From Mastigamoeba balamuthi (Eukaryota > Evosea > Mastigamoebida > Mastigamoebidae): a stretch of 61,751 nucleotides of DNA. Below are positions 1 to 11,394 of this stretch, piece after piece (the first letter of the stretch is position 1; each line of letters opens with the position of its first letter). Under the pieces are notes generated by a model. It ran no database searches and was not told the DNA's origin. It saw only the letters and a program-made list of their open reading frames with translations. The DNA is taken from positions 1 through 61,751 of the forward strand of contig CACRSC010000001.1 in NCBI GenBank assembly GCA_902651635.1, read 5' to 3'. The translations under genes and the position numbers were made by a program.

Positions 1-1
1 C

Positions 2-2180
2 CCACATACTGTGTCCCTCCGCGTTGTCAACGAGGGCCTGCGTCCCTCGCTGGAGGCACGGAAGTTTCCTGAGCCGGTGCAGGTGCTCGTCACTTCTTGC
101 TGGGCTGCTGCACCAGAGTGAGTGTTTCCATGGAGTTCAACACTCCGATCAGAGTTGATTCGTTATCACTCTCTTCACAGGTCGCGACCCGAGTTCTGCG
201 AAATCAGCACCACCGTCTCTACTATCAGCTTATCATTGCGGGGAGAAATTGTGTGGCAGTACATGTTATTGAAGCCCTCCTCTTACGTGTTGCTATGTCT
301 CGAGTAGATGAAAGAGGAAGTGGAGCGTGTGGAGGCGCCCTCGGGCAACATCTGTCTGGTGTTTACGGATATTGGGGGCTCGGCGTCGCTGTGGGAATGG
401 AATCCCTCTCTCATGAAATCGTCGCTGAAGCTGCACAACGACGTCCTGAAGGAGTCTCTTGTGCGGCACAGGGGCTACCAGGTGAAGGCCGAAGGTATGA
501 TTGTGCAACTCCCCTGATCCTGTTCCCTTACTGGCTTCCCTTCCATACTTCAGGTGATGCTTTCATGCTGGCATTCCAGTCGCCCTTAAACGCCCTGCTC
601 TTCTGCCACGAGGTCCAACAGGCCCTGGTTGGAGCCCCGTGGGACCCCCAACTTCTTGCCAACGAGCACTGCTCTGAAGTGTTCGCCGACTGCGTGCTCG
701 CGTTTCGTGGCTTCCGTGTTCGCATGGGAATCCACTTTGGCCCCGTCGAGACGCATGTCGAGGGGCAATCAACAGACTACAGTGGGCCAACTGTGGGCAT
801 CGCCGCCCGCGTTGCTGGTCTGGCCAGAGCAGGGCAGGTGCTCGTCAGTAGCGCAGCGAGGGCTGAGATCGAGGGGATGTTGAGGCCAGCAGAGGCGGAG
901 AAGCTGAGCTCGCTGCTTATCCTGGAGACCCTGGGGTCGTTCAGGCTGAGTGGGCAGCCAGGGGAGCAGATTATCAGTGAGGCTGTGCTCAAGGGCTTCA
1001 ACAGGAAGTTCGATATGGCCAATAGCATGTCTGCCACCTCGTCAGGCTCAGCCAATACCTCGGGGCAGTCGGCCTGCCCAGTCGCCGAACCAAACCTTCA
1101 GGACATGTTGCTCGAGCTGTCGGAGAAGGACAAGCACAAGCCGGACTGGGCAATAAACCCCTCCGAGGTGAAGATCACAAATATGCAGATCGGCAGAGGA
1201 AACTATGGAGCTGTGTACAAGGGGTGAGTACTTTTCAAGTCTATGTTCTCGATTAATGCATGCATTTGTTGCCAGTGAGTTCAAGGGGGATATAGTGGCA
1301 GTGAAGAAGTTCTTCAACAAGAACCTGAGCAATGCAGTAATTGCAGAACTTAAACGACAGGTCAGAGAGATTGCCCTTGTGTCAGGCCTCCGCCATCCCT
1401 CGATAGTCCTTTTCGTACGTGCAATATCCTCTCCTGACATTGGTTTCTGATGAAATGATCAGATGGGAGCCTCAATTGACCCGAGCAACATGTTGATGTG
1501 TGATGGTCCCTCACAACTGTGTGCTGACAAATGTGTACAGTGTAACTGAGTGGATGGACAGAGGCAGTTTAAAGACACTAGTTTCTGAGAATTGCATCGA
1601 ACAGAAGCAGGCCGTGGAGATTCTGTCCTCCGCATGCCGTGGAATGGCGTATGCAATACTATTTGTTGTCTTATTCCACCAATTCACACTTTATTGAGGG
1701 CAGATACTTACACGCCTCTGGCATCGTCCATCGGGACCTCAAGGCTGCCAACATTCTTGTCAACTCCAAGATGGACGTCAAGATCACTGGTACTTTCTTT
1801 ATCTGGCTTGAAATCTCTGCTGATTGTCAGTAGACTTTGGGCTGTCGGCAATCAAGAATGCCAACAAGACTATGACAATCTGTGGTACTGTGGCTTGGAT
1901 GGCCCCAGAAATCTTGCAGAGGGACCACTTTTCCGAGAAGAGTGATGTGTACGCTTTCGGGATGGTGATGTACGAGGTCGTGACACGCCACAACCCCTTC
2001 AACGGCATCCCCGTTATTTCCCTGGTGCCCCGCATCATCAATGGCCAGAGGCCTCCCATCCCAGAGAGCACTAAAGGATTCACGTCTGCCTTCATCGTTC
2101 TGATGAAAACGACGTGGAACTCCGAGCCCGACTCAAGGCCCACATTCTCGGCAATTGGCGCAGAACTTGCCACGGTATGA
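2..2180 (+). CDS. Kinase-cyclase-kinase receptor, 3' part (5' end outside window)
   Basis: C-terminal 585 residues of a large signalling protein. Exons by eye: 2-117, 181-250, 308-494, 554-1223, 1276-1414, 1463-1497, 1541-1648, 1704-1789, 1834-2180. Order: tail of a first TKL kinase (ends near PEPVQVLVTSCWAAAPE); class III nucleotide cyclase (CLVFTDIGGSASLWEWN carries the first metal Asp, KAEGDAFML the second); complete second TKL kinase with IGRGNYGAVYKG, VAVKKFF, HRDLKAANIL, DFGLS and GTVAWMAPE. Purine-selecting residues are Lys (VKAEGD) and Asp (TDYSG), as in adenylyl cyclases. The Asn that contacts ribose and helps catalysis (VN.AAR) is replaced by Gly (TVGIAAR), so this cyclase may be weak or inactive. 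Exon sizes 70, 187, 139, 35, 108, 86 and 347 equal those of the two paralogs at 34.6-42.7 kb and 52.6-61.8 kb. The ectodomain is not in the window. Confidence 0.88.
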
Positions 2181-2374
2181 GGCCCAACAAAACGCACGCC
2201 ACCACGCATACCGTAAACAGAGGTGTGGCCAGCAAGGCAATGTTTGCTGTTTTATCCTGGTTTCTTCGTGAAGAGTGAGGAGAGGGGTTCAACGTTCCTA
2301 TGCTTGTCTGATGCTCCGGGGTTCGTCGTTTTCGCCTTGTCATAAGCGTGGCTTCTTCTGATTAGCGTTGTTGT

Positions 2375-5300
2375 TTATTGCGCCGTCTGCTGCTGCTGCT
2401 GATTCTGAGTCCTCTGTCCCTGGTACTGGCGCCCGCCCGTCGACCCCTGGTACCCGCCCCTGCGCTGGTACCCACCGCGACCGCCGCGCTGCTGGCCGCC
2501 GCGCATGCCGCCCTGGCGGTAGCCGCCGTAGTACTGCCCCTGCTGCGCGCCCGACATCGACGAGTCCTGCGCGCCCGAGCCCTTGTTGTACCCGTAGGCG
2601 CCAGTCTTGGCGTCGAGCAGCCGCTCGTTGGTCTCGACAAAGTACGAGGCCTTGTCGACGACGGCCAGCGAGAGCGACTGCAGGCGGTTGGGCTCCACGC
2701 GCTGCGGCACGAGCGCGCCCGTCGGCTGGTCAAGCGACGCGCGGACCTCCTCGCCGATGATCATCTTGGCGAGGATGCTGTGGACAGTCTGCAGCGGCAG
2801 CTCAAACATCTCGACGAGGCGCTCGACGCTGATGCTCGCGTAGTGCTGCGACAGCGACAGCATGAACACGCGCAGGCCCTCCTCCTGCACGCGCTGGCGC
2901 AGCAGTGCCTTGACCGCCTCGGCGTTGGGCACGACGGCCCACACCTTGAGCCCCTGCACCAGCTCGACGCACCTCCTCCAGTCGCACGCCAGCAGCGCCT
3001 TGGTCGCTGTGTCGCGCAGTGTTTTAGGAAAAGGGGGAATCGTGACGCAACGCAGGCAAGAGGGGATTCTCGAGGGGGGAGGAGGGGACTTGCCTGCGAT
3101 GACGACCTCGCGGGTGTTCTGCGGGGGGCCGGTGAAGATCTGGCGCTCATGGTAGTCGAGCTGGCGCCTGAAGTACCTGCTGATGACCCTCTTGCGGCTG
3201 TCCGAGACAGCGGGCGCGCTCGACGAGGCCTGGGCGGCAGCCATGAGCGGCGCCTCGAGCAGCATCGCCGAGATGAGGTGCGCGGCCTCGACGAGCTCGA
3301 GGTTGACGTGCATGTGGTAGGGCAGCTGCCTCCTGCGCTCGGCGGCCTCCTGCTTGGCGTCGCGCGGCTCCTGCGAGAACCTCGCGCTGGGGCTGATGCC
3401 CTGGCCCAGCAGCTCCCTGGCGGGCGTCGGCGCCGCGTAGAGGTCCGAGAGGCACCCGTGCGCCTCGGTGATCAGGCACTTGCGGAAGGCGCTCAGGCCC
3501 AGCTGGACCATCGCGCGGTTGAAGAGGATCTGCGTCTCGACGTCGGCGTAGGCGCAGACCTCCTGCAGGCGCGTGCGCAGCAGCAGGTCGCGCGCGTCGT
3601 GGAACCGGTCGTTGTTGGCGTCGTAGTAGACGATGCACAGCGCGACCCTCGCGCGCTGGCGCTCCGTGCCGTTGGCGTACACGAGCAGCTCGAGCTCGCG
3701 CAGCAGCGCGCGCTGGTTCGAGGCCCCGCGCTCCTTGACGTAGTAGAGCCTCTCGACGCGCCTCGCGGCGATCGTCACGGCGCTGCGCGTGACGTTGAGC
3801 GCCGCGTAGTGCTCCTGTGCCTGGGCCAGCAGGTCGAGCAGCACGTTCTCGTCGCCCATGCGCGTGGGGTAGTCGCTGCTGTGCGGGTCCATCTGCTGCA
3901 GCGACCTCGTCAGGTCGTCGTCGAGGCGCTCGACCATCACGAGGATGTTGCCCGAGACCTTGCCGCTGGCCATCGTGCCCTCGGGCGCCAGGTCCGCGCC
4001 CGCGCTCGCCACCGCCGCGGCGACGGCGGCCGCAGAGGCCTGCTGGTCCGTCTCGTCGAGCGTCAGGCCCGTCTCGGTGCGCAGCAACGAGAGGACGCGC
4101 TGCACAGTCTCGGCGCACGCGCGCCACGAGGTCGCGCGGACGACGCCGGCGTTGATCTGCGCAGACGCCAGGGCGACGAGGACCTGCAGGCGCTGCAGGG
4201 GCTGCGTGGCCTTGCGCGAGAGGAACTGCAGCTGCTCGATCTGGCGGGCAGCGTCGGTCTTCTTGCGCCCGACGGCCGCAAGCAGCAGGCCCAGACGGCG
4301 GGCGACCTCCTCGGGCGTGAGGTCCTTCTTCTCCTCAGCCTGTGTTTCCAGGAATTGGAGTTGAGAAAATACTCGGAAACGGGGAGTCTGGGTCTGGGAG
4401 GCGGCGGTTTGGCTGGCCGGGGGCTCACCTCGCGGGCCTTGCGCTCCTCCTCCTCGCGGCGGGCGCGGGCCTCCTCGTCCTCCTCCTTCTTCTCCTCGCC
4501 CTCCTCGGCCTCGCTCTCGTCGGACTTGTCCGAGTCGCCCTCGTGCTCCTCGTCGTCGTCCGAGTCGCTCACGCGGATCCTCGTCTTGTCCTTCTTGGCG
4601 GGCTCCTTCTTCCTCCACTTGTCGATGCCCGACACCTCGTCGTCGTCGCCCGACTCGTCCTCATCTTCCTCGTCGTCGCTGCCCTCCTCGTTCGACGGGC
4701 GCTTGAGCCACTTGTTGCGCACGGCGCCCTCGTCCTCGGGGCCCTCGGGTCCCGACTCCTCGCCCGACTCGGCAGACTCCTCCTCCGACTCCTCCTCGCC
4801 CGACTCCTTCTCGGCCTCGCTGCCGAGGTCCGGGTTGGCGCGCCACGCGGTCATCTCGGCCTCGAGCGCCTTGGCGCCCTTGCGCAGCCTCTGCTTCAGC
4901 AGGTTCGCGAAGCGGTGCCCCGCGGCGTTGAGCTTGGGCGCCGTGTTGGACCAGTCCTCGAGGTCCGCCAGCGCCGCGAGGATCAGCTTCGGCGGCTTGT
5001 TCCCCAGGCCCGTCTGTCATGCGCCAGTGCGAGTCAGCGCGCGTCACCGACTCTCGCAAATTGTTTGCTCTGTTGACGCAAACTGGGGAGACGTATTTTG
5101 ACTGACGCGCAAAATACCCGCCCAGCCGGCGCGTTGACGCAGCAAAAAAAAGAGGCCCACCCCCACGCGCGCGGGCCGACCGGCGCAGTTCAGTTACCTG
5201 AGGGGCGCGCGAGAGGAGCTTCATGACGTTGTCGTAGTCCGAGAGCAGCTGGCCGGCGTCGTCGATCTTGGCGTGGTTCTTGACGTCGCGCAGGGCCGTG

Positions 5301-5735
5301 CGCATCTCGTCGAGCAGCTTGTCCTTCTTGGACTTGACGACGCGCCTCTGCGGCAGGTCATCGTCGTCGTCGCTCGAGAAGTACCCGGTCTTCCTGCGCT
5401 CGCGCCAAGAGGGTAGGGGAGGGAGTGCCCCACCAACGCGGTCAGCAACCCTCCGTTCGTGCGCTGTCATCCCGTCTCTCGCGCGTCTCAAGACGTCACT
5501 GCGCTCGCCCGCCGCGCGGCGGGGGAAAATAAACGCCAACGCGCGCCGGCGCCGGCGCCGCCCAAGCGGGGGGAGGAGAAGGAAGCCGGGAAGGGCGCGT
5601 GGAGGGGCTGGCGGACCTGGCGGGGGCGGCGGTCTCCTCGATCTCCTCCTCCTCCTCCGACTCGATGTCGGACTCCTCCTCCTCGGAGCTCGCGCCGGCC
5701 GCGGTCCAGAATTTGCTCTTGGAGCGATCGCCCAT
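2375..5735 (-). CDS. EIF3C: Eukaryotic translation initiation factor 3 subunit C
   Basis: Core eIF3 scaffold subunit that binds the 40S ribosome and eIF1/eIF5; cytosolic. Exons (minus strand): 5735-5617, 5393-5198, 5013-4429, 4339-3094, 3006-2375, giving 925 aa, the usual eIF3c length. The N terminus (MGDRSKSKFW followed by Ser/Glu runs) is typical, as are two further acidic Ser/Glu/Asp stretches. The middle has the family block LPYHMHVNLELVEAAHLI, followed by a PCI/winged-helix region. The C terminus is a Gly/Arg/Gln-rich tail. The start at 5735 gives the expected N terminus; longer in-frame extensions upstream look like 5' UTR. The fourth intron (3093-3007) appears to use a GC donor (GCAAGT), because only that junction restores the conserved A-T-K-A-L-L sequence. 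It converges with the kinase-cyclase gene, with 194 bp between stop codons. Confidence 0.93.
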
Positions 5736-6476
5736 CTTGTGCCCGGGGGGTTGTTTGATTGGCGGGGGGTCGGGGTTGTGTGTGTTGAGTGAGGCAAACG
5801 CCGCGGCGGAGATACTGGGAGGCGACGCCAACGAGCCCAAGCAAGCAAAAGAACAGGGCCCTGACGTCAATGTCCCTTGGTGCGCGAAGGGCCGAAATAT
5901 CTTCCTCCAAACTCACGGGCCCTACCTAACCAGCTCCCCCAGGCTGCCACTCGCCGCCCACGGCCTCAACTTTGCTGCGGATCGGGAACGGTATACCGCC
6001 CGAAGCTTGAAACAGAGTCGTCCTCCAGTGTTTGAAATTTCAGTTCTCTTTATACCTGGAAGAAACCTAGAGGCGACCTAAGCACCCCTTTCATGCACAT
6101 TGACGAGGCTACAAAAAGTGAAATGAACGGGTGTCGGGGAAGGCGTGCGTGACTGATCGTCAGATAAGGAACACATAGCAACAGAATTTGAACAGCAAGG
6201 AGGACGGCAATGGAACAGGTCTCTAGGCACTCTTTGAATTGTAGAATGAAGCCAGGAAAAAAGTAGTTAACTTAAAGTGGCAAACCAGGGTGGATAGCCA
6301 GCTCATTGTGCAATTCATCAAGATAACTGAGTGGGGGCTGTGCCAACAACAAGCACATTATCTTCTGCCATGGCCCGTGATCCATCAAGACTCGGGCACT
6401 GGCCACCCACTGCCACAACTCCACTGTGGATATAACAGTCGGAATGCTCGAAAAGGGCAGTCTTCCCGTGCCTATT
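5736..6476. other. Intergenic, upstream of eIF3c
   Basis: 741 bp between the eIF3c start and the stop of the methyltransferase gene, both on the minus strand. It must hold the eIF3c promoter and 5' UTR and the methyltransferase 3' UTR. Composition drops from very GC-rich next to eIF3c to near-balanced further right. I see no further coding potential, RNA gene or clear repeat. Confidence 0.5.
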
Positions 6477-8052
6477 TCAGTTCTCTTTGGGAACGGAATC
6501 TGCGGCCCCAGGGGCGGCCTGATGCTTCTCCAAGGCGGGCGCGACTGCCGAGGTGGTCGTCACTTCCGATTCGGTTGTTGCCCTTCCGAGCTTCTCGTGC
6601 ATCAATCTCCACAGCGAGGGGAAGTAGCGCTCTCCGTCTTTCTCGGCTTGTGACGCACGACCGAGATTGCTGCCGGTGGCCACTTCCCTGTCGTCCTTGC
6701 GCCACACCCAGATCGGCCTGGGCATGTCCGCCGCGCCCCTGGACGCCAGCACGCCCTCGTAGACAGACCCGGCGAGCCGGGCCTGTATGAAGAGGTTCAT
6801 GACCTCGCACACCGACGCCGCCTTGGTGTCGGAGATGTGCAGGGCGAGGTGGCCTCCCTGCTCCAGGACACCCCACGCGCGGCGCAGCGACGCGAAGAGG
6901 AACGACACCGCCCAGTCGTTGAACTGCGGGAACTCGGCGACGCTCTGGCCCGGGAGGTCGCTGTACAGCTCAAAGTCGAAGAACGGCGGGCTCGTGAACA
7001 CGAGGTCGTACGTCTCGCCCGCGGGGAAGACGGCCGTCTGGAACGGCTCGTAGATGACCCGGAAGTTCTTGGCGGCCTCCGCGTCGCCCTTGCACGCAGC
7101 GAGGGCCATCTGCTCGTGGCCCTGGCGCAGCCCCGCGTTGGGGTCGAACCCCGTGTAGCGTTTGACACAGCCGCTCGCGATGGCTCCTAGGAGCCTGTCG
7201 CCCCACCCCGCGCTGATGTCCATGGCCCGCTGGCACTGGAACTTCTGATACACGGCGCACGCCAGTGTGCACTTGAACTGCGTGCACTCCTTTGGCAGGC
7301 ACTTCCAGGCCGACTCGCGCAGCGAGTGCGAGTCGAGCCTTTCGTACTGCCTGAGGGCACCGCGGGCAACCCTCTCGCGCGCGCCACGGGACGTCCTCCA
7401 GGCCTCAAGCGGGCTCTGGCGCTCGTCGCACCTCCTCGCGGACAGCCTCATCTCCTCCTGGTAGTAGTCGGTCACCTGAAGCAGCAGCAGCCTGCGTCAA
7501 CAACGGCGCTGCCACCCGACAACCGAGTCTGGGAGGGCTCCCGCACAATGTCGGCCTGCCAGTAGTCGTCGTCGTCGTGGACCCACGCGTGGAACTTGCC
7601 AAGGTACGTCTGAGATGGGCCCCTCCCCCCCCGTGAGACGCGGCAGGCGCGCTTCGGAGGGGCGATACCAGCGGGAAGAAGGAGCGTGTGCGGAACGGCC
7701 GCCCGGGCAGGGCGAAGCGCTCGCTGCTGACCCGGGGCTTGCGCTCGGGTATGTTGGCCAGGAGCCTCCCGGGGTCCTCGATCTCGTACCGCTTCCAGGG
7801 GAACGTCAGGACCCCCCCGGGCTCGCTCATGTCGGCGACGGCCCTGGCCACCGCGTCGGCGCCCCAGTCCCTGACGAGCCGCGATGTCGCCGCGGCGTCG
7901 GCCTTCAGGTGCCCGTCCTCTACGAGCTCCTCGAGGTCCGCGCGCACGGTGCGGGCGGCCTTGGGCTCAGGCTCGGCGTCTCCTGTCGCGTCGTGAGGCC
8001 TCTTGTTCGCGGGCTGCTGCTCCGCGTGGTCGTCGCACTGAACGCCAGACAT
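6477..8052 (-). CDS. SAM-dependent methyltransferase, giant-virus-like (SPPF motif)
   Basis: Exons (minus strand): 8052-7669, 7609-7547, 7475-6477, giving 481 aa. Residues 1-128 are a charged, low-similarity N terminus with a helical segment. The C-terminal 330 residues form a class I methyltransferase: motif I is MDISAGWGDRLLGAIASG (about residue 234), an acidic loop follows (YTGFDPN), and the catalytic-type motif is FTSPPFFDFELYS (about 310). The SPPF/DPPY type motif is characteristic of enzymes that methylate exocyclic amino groups (N6-adenine or N4-cytosine in nucleic acids). The combination of AGWGDRL, FDPN and TSPPFFDFE recalls, from memory, uncharacterised methyltransferases of giant DNA viruses; I could not run a search. 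Short introns show it is a normal nuclear gene now. The substrate (DNA, RNA or another amino group) cannot be told. It is divergently paired with the EsV-1-7 gene. Confidence 0.75.
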
Positions 8053-8152
8053 TTTTCTTTGTGTTGGTGGCGATTTGAAAAAACGATATTTCCAGTGCGC
8101 GGGAAGAAGATCCTACAGATTCGCAGATCACAGATCCAAGATTGCATATGAA
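8053..8152. promoter_or_regulatory. Bidirectional promoter region between methyltransferase and EsV-1-7 gene
   Basis: Only 100 bp separate the two start codons, which point away from each other, so both promoters must lie here or inside the flanking genes. The stretch is AT-richer than the flanking coding DNA. No TATA box or known element is certain. Confidence 0.4.
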
Positions 8153-8966
8153 ATGGAGTGCCCCTGCGCTGCACAGGACGTGATACGCGCGTGCGCCCTG
8201 ATCCGCGCGTTCGTCGTGGACCGGATCACCTCGCCGCGCGACCTCGTCGCCCTCGCGGGCGCCCACCCGCGCGTCCTGGCCGCGCAGTGCCTCTCGCGCG
8301 CCTCGGCGCTCGGCCTGCAGCTGCCCGCCGGCGCGCTGAGCGACCTCATCTCGCGGCCGTCGCCGGCGCCGATCCCCCCCCTCGTTGCTCGCCCCCGCAG
8401 CCGCCCTCGCTGGGCACCGCGCACGCCCTCGCGCTGCCCGGGCCGTTCGAGTCGAGGCGCCCCCGGGGCAAGCTGTGCAGCGTCGAAGGATGCTCCAAGA
8501 TCTACACGTTCGTGGGCACGGGGCCCCGCCAGGGCACGCGCTACTGCACGCACCACCGGCGCGAGCTCGACCCCACCGGGCAGTTTGTCTCAGTGTTCAA
8601 GGTTCGAATCTCCGGCCCAACTGCACCGGAAATGCGAAGAAAAGAGAGAGAACACCCACAGTGACGTGGTGCAGGCATTTCTTGGAACTGATTTCCCTCT
8701 GCTTGCAGTGCCACGTGGATACTTGCAACGAGCGCGCGGTGTACGGGGCGCCAGGAGGCCGAGCGCTCTACTGCAAGGCGCACAAGCTCGAGGGGCACGT
8801 GGTGGCGTACGCGCGCGTCTGCATCGTGGACGGCTGCAAGAAGTCGGCGACGTACGGAGCGGTGGGAGGCACGCGGCAGTACTGCGCGGGGCACAGGAAG
8901 CCAGAGCACGTCATGATATACCACACCAAGAAGCCTTCTGAGGCCTTCAGCGGCAAGAGCATATGA
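8153..8966 (+). CDS. EsV-1-7 cysteine-rich repeat protein
   Basis: Three tandem Cys/His repeats fit the EsV-1-7 pattern C-x4-C-x15..17-C-x2-H-x12: CSVEGCSK...YCTHH, CHVDTCNERAVYG...YCKAH and CIVDGCKKSATYG...YCAGH. EsV-1-7 repeats were named from an Ectocarpus virus protein and also occur in the brown-algal developmental regulator IMMEDIATE UPRIGHT; they are probably zinc-binding. The last exon is 8709-8966. An intron 8593-8708 gives exactly 12 residues between repeats 1 and 2. The N-terminal part (MECPCAAQDVIRACALIRAF, helical) lies in another frame. The change of frame near 8358-8456 could be an intron with a poor donor, or one missing C in the run of eight Cs at 8374-8381. The stop is at 8966. 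Ectopic origin (viral or algal) is possible but not shown. Confidence 0.72.
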
Positions 8967-9107
8967 ACATCGTCCACCGCGTCTCTTTCATAGATGAAAA
9001 TCAAATAGAGTGGTGTATAGAACAGGCTCTTCCGCGGCCGGACATTGGAACGGAACCGTATTTCTGAACATAGATATTAGATTCTGTCAATTGTACTTCA
9101 TGTGAAG

Positions 9108-9180
9108 GGTGCTTTAGCGTAGTCGGTAGCGCGTCGTGCTGATAACGCGAAGGTCCCAGGTTCGATCCCTGGAAGCACCA
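9108..9180 (+). tRNA. trnI(GAU): tRNA-Ile(GAU)
   Basis: 73 nt. Acceptor GGTGCTT pairs with AAGCACC, discriminator A. The anticodon stem TCGTG/CGCGA encloses loop CTGATAA with anticodon GAT at 9141-9143. The T arm is CCAGG-TTCGATC-CCTGG. A box (TAGCGTAGTCGG) and B box (GGTTCGATCC) are intact, and a T6 run at 9181-9186 is the Pol III terminator. There is no intron. The sequence is identical to the copy at 12673. GAU at position 34 is unusual for a eukaryotic nuclear isoleucine tRNA, which is normally AAU (read as IAU). Confidence 0.93.
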
Positions 9181-11394
9181 TTTTTTCAGAAAGGGGTCCA
9201 AAGAAACTGTCTGGACTTTGAAGCCTTCATCTGACCAGAAGTAGAGAGCTCTGACAGTTCTGACTTGTGCTTTCAGTTTCTCTCATTGAAGGAGCAAGTG
9301 AGTTTGCGTGAACTTCCAGTTGGCTTTATGCTCTAACTGGAAATCCCAGTGGACCCATTAGTCCTTCTGAAGGCTTGCACTTCACACTGCACAGTCAAAG
9401 TCATGCAACTTGGACTCTGCCTCATGAAATGTAGTGTAGTTGAAGATGATCTGGTACTCTTCTTGCCTAAGGTCCTTCTTTTGGTTATGCTGTGACTCAT
9501 TATTAATGCACTGTACAAATATGCTCCATGAAAGGTAGTGCAGTCTCTTCTGGGATGTCTTCATGATCCCTTTCAAGCAACCAAACCTCTGTGCAAACAG
9601 GGCAAAACATTTCATCAATTGACAGAATGTCAGAATTGAGAAATACCGGGATTTGGTTTTTGAACTCTTATTGTGCAGAAACCTGCTACAGCAAAGAATG
9701 TGCAATGATGTATATCAGACATTAAATGTGGTAAGATACACATTGGATATGCTATCAGATTATAATTAAACATGAATGTATATCATTGCACATTAGTTGC
9801 AAACGGATCTTTTTGAAGTTTTGATAGGTAAGATAGCAGGCATGACAGAGCCAGACTGCTACTGGGGCCTTCTTTTTGGCACTCTTCTTGAGAAAGATGC
9901 TGAGGGAGCTACTGGCATGCATCTAAGGGGTGTGGGTACATCTGGCAGCATCATAATGTAAAGGTCGTTTTTCCTTCATGTTGGGAGGGAAAATGAATAA
10001 GGATCACAGAGAGAAGAAAATCATATATGAAAATCTTCAGAATATGATGTCATTATGCATTCTCATACAATGACATGTCAGAAAGCTCATTTAGAACAGA
10101 AATAGTCATTTTATTATCATAAGAAGACAACAGGGAGTTTTGCTTCCTTCTTCTTACATAATTGACCATTCTTAATTGGACTTGGCCATACTGCCACAGT
10201 GCATGCAACAGGTACTACACATTGCAGTATCACCTGCAGAGGGCTGGGCATATAAGCGGTCACTATTGCCCCAAGAAATGAAACATCAGGCAGATGGTGC
10301 ACTCTGTTCATTGCAGACAGGGCAGCTGCTTGGAGCCAGACAAAGCAGTAAAGAACAAATGCCAGTTGGGTGCGAACAGTACATATATTTTCTAAAGAAC
10401 ACATTTATAAGAGCAGCAAAGAAAGAGAGTGGAGAGCCACATCAGTCAGCCCAGGCAGTTTGCTTCTATAGTGACAAGACAGCAATGGAGGGCATGCCAG
10501 ATGAGAGGCAACAGCTGGGAACTGCCCATGAAGAGGAAGCACTGCAGCTGGAAGGAGACAAGAATTGCTATGGGAAAACGGCAAAAGACAGGCAGATGTG
10601 TAATGCAGAGTGTTCCTGTATAGCTTTCTCTTACTGAATCAATCTGTCTTAGCACCAACAATAATGTCTGTCACTGCTGGACAGATAACTTGTCTATGCC
10701 TAGCAATGCTACCTGCACTGATAGGCATATTACAACTATACATGTGACACAGTACTTTGCCACATGCAAAGCAGGCCCACGGCCTGATCATTATGTTAGA
10801 TAATCACGTTACAATTGACTTACCATACTGCATTCCTTGCCATGTGGGATCCACCTGGCTGATTCATTAGATAGTTGCTGTTCTGGCATAGCAGATAGAA
10901 TGGTCTGTTTCCATATCCTTCCATGATGGTAAGTATTGTTAGTGATGAAACAACAAAAAGAACTCATATAGGATCATTGCTGGATTCCTCTGTCAAACTC
11001 TCTCCTTCAGAACTCAGAACGGCCACCATTTCTGCCCTGTATAAGAAGGTTGTAGAGCTAATCAGCTACTCGTTCTTCTTTGAAAGATGCTCCACACTAT
11101 ATACCTTAGTGAAAAACTGAAACAAAAGAGAAAGATAAGCACAGTGAATGGTAAGTGATGAGGTAGTAGCTGGATTCAATTGATCTGGTGCTGCTGCTAC
11201 TGCGGTATGAACAGCAGGTATGGTGCCTGAAGGTGCAAAGTCCTTCTGTTGCACTGTAAGCTTCTTCTGCTACAGTGTGTAGTGGACCCTCCACTATACA
11301 CTGTAGTGAAACAATTTATATGCATGTGTAGCATGACCTGTATCAGCTTGCAGGCTGTTCTTGAAACCATCAACCAGATGGATGTGATCATGCC

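Noticed and set aside
3147-4127. Alternative minus-strand frame inside eIF3c (326 codons)
   Set aside because: Off-frame Arg/Gly/Ala-rich translation of the eIF3c exon; no family match.
2378-5101. A 907-codon open frame on the plus strand opposite eIF3c
   Set aside because: It is the antisense of a GC-rich coding region and reads as Arg/Ala/Leu-rich low-complexity sequence. The minus strand encodes clear eIF3c motifs with consistent splicing.
8384-8400. A 17-nt intron in the EsV-1-7 gene
   Set aside because: Boundaries GT...CAG and the frame would fit, but every other intron here is at least 34 nt; a missing C or a longer intron is more plausible.
10176-10637. A 153-codon open frame in the AT-rich island
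   Set aside because: No domain, no coding-like composition, no splice partner, and an overlapping minus-strand frame of similar length; probably chance.
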